The notes under the pieces are model-generated. The model worked only from the letters and a program-made list of their open reading frames with translations. It had not been told where the DNA came from and searched no databases. A program made the translations under genes and the position numbers. Of a stretch of DNA of 9,562 nt, positions 8,479-9,562 are shown one piece after another (the first letter of the stretch is position 1; every line of letters starts with the position of its first letter). Source of the stretch: Betaproteobacteria bacterium (GTDB lineage: Bacteria; Pseudomonadota; Gammaproteobacteria; Burkholderiales; SG8-41); the NCBI GenBank assembly GCA_023266245.1, contig JAHFRO010000084.1, forward strand, positions 1-9,562, given 5' to 3'.

Positions 8479-8817
8479 ATGAGCAAACTTCTAACCACCC
8501 TTCTGGCAGCCGTCTTCGCTGCGGTGACCGTGACCCCGGTCACGTTCGCGATGAAGCACGAGATGAAGAAGGAAGAAAAGAAGGAAATGAAGGCCGAGAA
8601 GAAGGCCGAAGCCAAGATGACCGAAGCCGAGAAGAAGGCCGAAGCCAAGAAGAAGAAGGCCGACGCCGTCGCCAAGGCCTGCAAGGACAAGAAGCCGGGC
8701 GACGAAGTTACAGTGGACGGCAAAAAGGTGAAGTGCCCGGCGCCTAAGAAGGAAGCGAAGAAGGTCGAGAAGAAGGAAGAAAAGAAGGAAATGAAGAAGG
8801 AAGAAATGAAGAAGTAA
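8479..8817 (+). CDS. Secreted Lys/Glu-rich low-complexity protein of unknown function
   Basis: I do not recognise a named family. The 112-residue product begins with a clear Sec signal peptide (MSKLLTTLLAAVFAAVTVTP, cut likely after TFA at 24). The mature 88 residues contain 34 Lys and 17 Glu and use only eleven amino-acid types: no Leu, Ile, Phe, Tyr, Trp, Arg, Ser, Asn or Gln. Two Lys/Glu/Ala-rich, probably helical arms (about 25-65 and 88-112) flank a short ordered-looking centre with Cys68 and Cys86 (KACKDKKPGDEVTVDGKKVKCP), which could form a disulfide in the periplasm. AAGAGG seven bases before the ATG is a good ribosome site, and a strong terminator follows 20 bases after the stop, so the gene is a self-contained unit. 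The clean signal peptide, ribosome site and terminator argue that it is real despite low complexity. Possible roles such as polyanion or metal binding are speculation. Confidence 0.82.
   Translation: MSKLLTTLLAAVFAAVTVTPVTFAMKHEMKKEEKKEMKAEKKAEAKMTEAEKKAEAKKKKADAVAKACKDKKPGDEVTVDGKKVKCPAPKKEAKKVEKKEEKKEMKKEEMKK
8565..8796 (+). repeat. 28-bp direct repeat pair inside the Lys-rich gene
   Basis: The same 28 bases occur at 8565-8592 and 8769-8796 with no mismatch, in the same reading frame, each encoding KKEEKKEMK. Together they open and close the mature protein. Exact identity at the DNA level, third positions included, suggests recent duplication or gene conversion rather than shared codon bias alone. 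Confidence 0.8.
8593..8650 (+). repeat. 25-bp direct repeat pair inside the Lys-rich gene
   Basis: An exact 25-base word occurs at 8593-8617 and 8626-8650, offset 33 bases (11 codons), each copy encoding AEKKAEAK. The 11-residue period suits repeating helix. Confidence 0.8.
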
Positions 8818-8837
8818 GCTTCTTCCCTTTTCAGCAG

Positions 8838-8866
8838 AAAGGCAGGGCGATGCCCTGCCTTTTTTG
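8838..8866 (+). terminator. Rho-independent terminator of the Lys-rich gene
   Basis: AAAGGCAGGGC (8838-8848) and GCCCTGCCTTT (8852-8862) form an 11-bp stem with a three-base GAT loop, running into a T tract. Confidence 0.92.
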
Positions 8867-8893
8867 TTTGTACACGAAACAGGGCAGCGTGGC

Positions 8894-8922
8894 TTGGGCG
8901 GCATGGGCCCAGGCGATACAAT
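8894..8922 (+). promoter_or_regulatory. Candidate promoter of nudJ-mnmA
   Basis: TTGGGC (8894-8899) and TACAAT (8917-8922) are exactly 17 bases apart. Transcription would start near 8929, only about 14 bases before the nudJ ATG. It lies just after the preceding terminator, where a new unit should begin. Confidence 0.45.
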
Positions 8923-8942
8923 GCGCGCTCTATCGCCGCCGT

Positions 8943-9562
<620 letters not shown>

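Noticed and set aside
8565..8796. Repeats considered as a CRISPR-like or mobile-element array
   Set aside because: Copies are within one reading frame, irregularly spaced and encode Lys/Glu protein repeats; no leader, uniform spacers or cas genes.

Overview
The window is GC-rich chromosomal DNA, very probably from a betaproteobacterium with a sulfur-oxidising side to its metabolism. Two things suggest this. The proteins look betaproteobacterial (ClpS/ClpA, MnmA, NudJ-type Nudix, CspA-like), and the gene order cold-shock gene / clpS-clpA / icd / nudJ / mnmA is a housekeeping neighbourhood of Beta- and Gammaproteobacteria. The organism is inferred from protein appearance and synteny; no rRNA or other marker is present.

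Layout. On the minus strand, 1-1626 holds a two-gene operon for flavocytochrome c sulfide dehydrogenase: a Sec-exported monoheme cytochrome followed by a Tat-exported flavoprotein that runs off the window. Next on the minus strand (1800-4380) is clpS-clpA, with one base between the genes and a clear terminator after clpA. A cold-shock protein gene (4606-4809, plus) is divergent from clpS and convergent with icd (4985-6199, minus). That icd encodes a eukaryote-like, NADP-type isocitrate dehydrogenase. A 304-base AT-rich intergenic region carries back-to-back promoters for icd and for malate synthase aceB (6504-8135, plus), followed by a terminator. Then come a short remnant of an rluE-type pseudouridine synthase gene (from 8204), a small secreted Lys/Glu-rich protein of unknown function (8479-8817) with its own terminator, a NudJ-like Nudix hydrolase (8943-9392) and the first 55 codons of mnmA.

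How the genes relate. icd and aceB sit at the split between the TCA cycle and the glyoxylate shunt and share one regulatory region, which contains a 15-bp palindrome just downstream of the predicted aceB start. ClpS hands N-degron substrates to ClpA for ClpAP proteolysis. The Fcc pair oxidises sulfide in the periplasm and passes electrons to c-type cytochromes. NudJ and MnmA are housekeeping nucleotide and tRNA functions.

The window holds no strong sign of a new multi-gene system. The items most worth a second look are the decayed rluE copy at its expected syntenic place, the low-complexity secreted protein with DNA repeats and a palindromic leader, and the palindrome in the icd/aceB control region.
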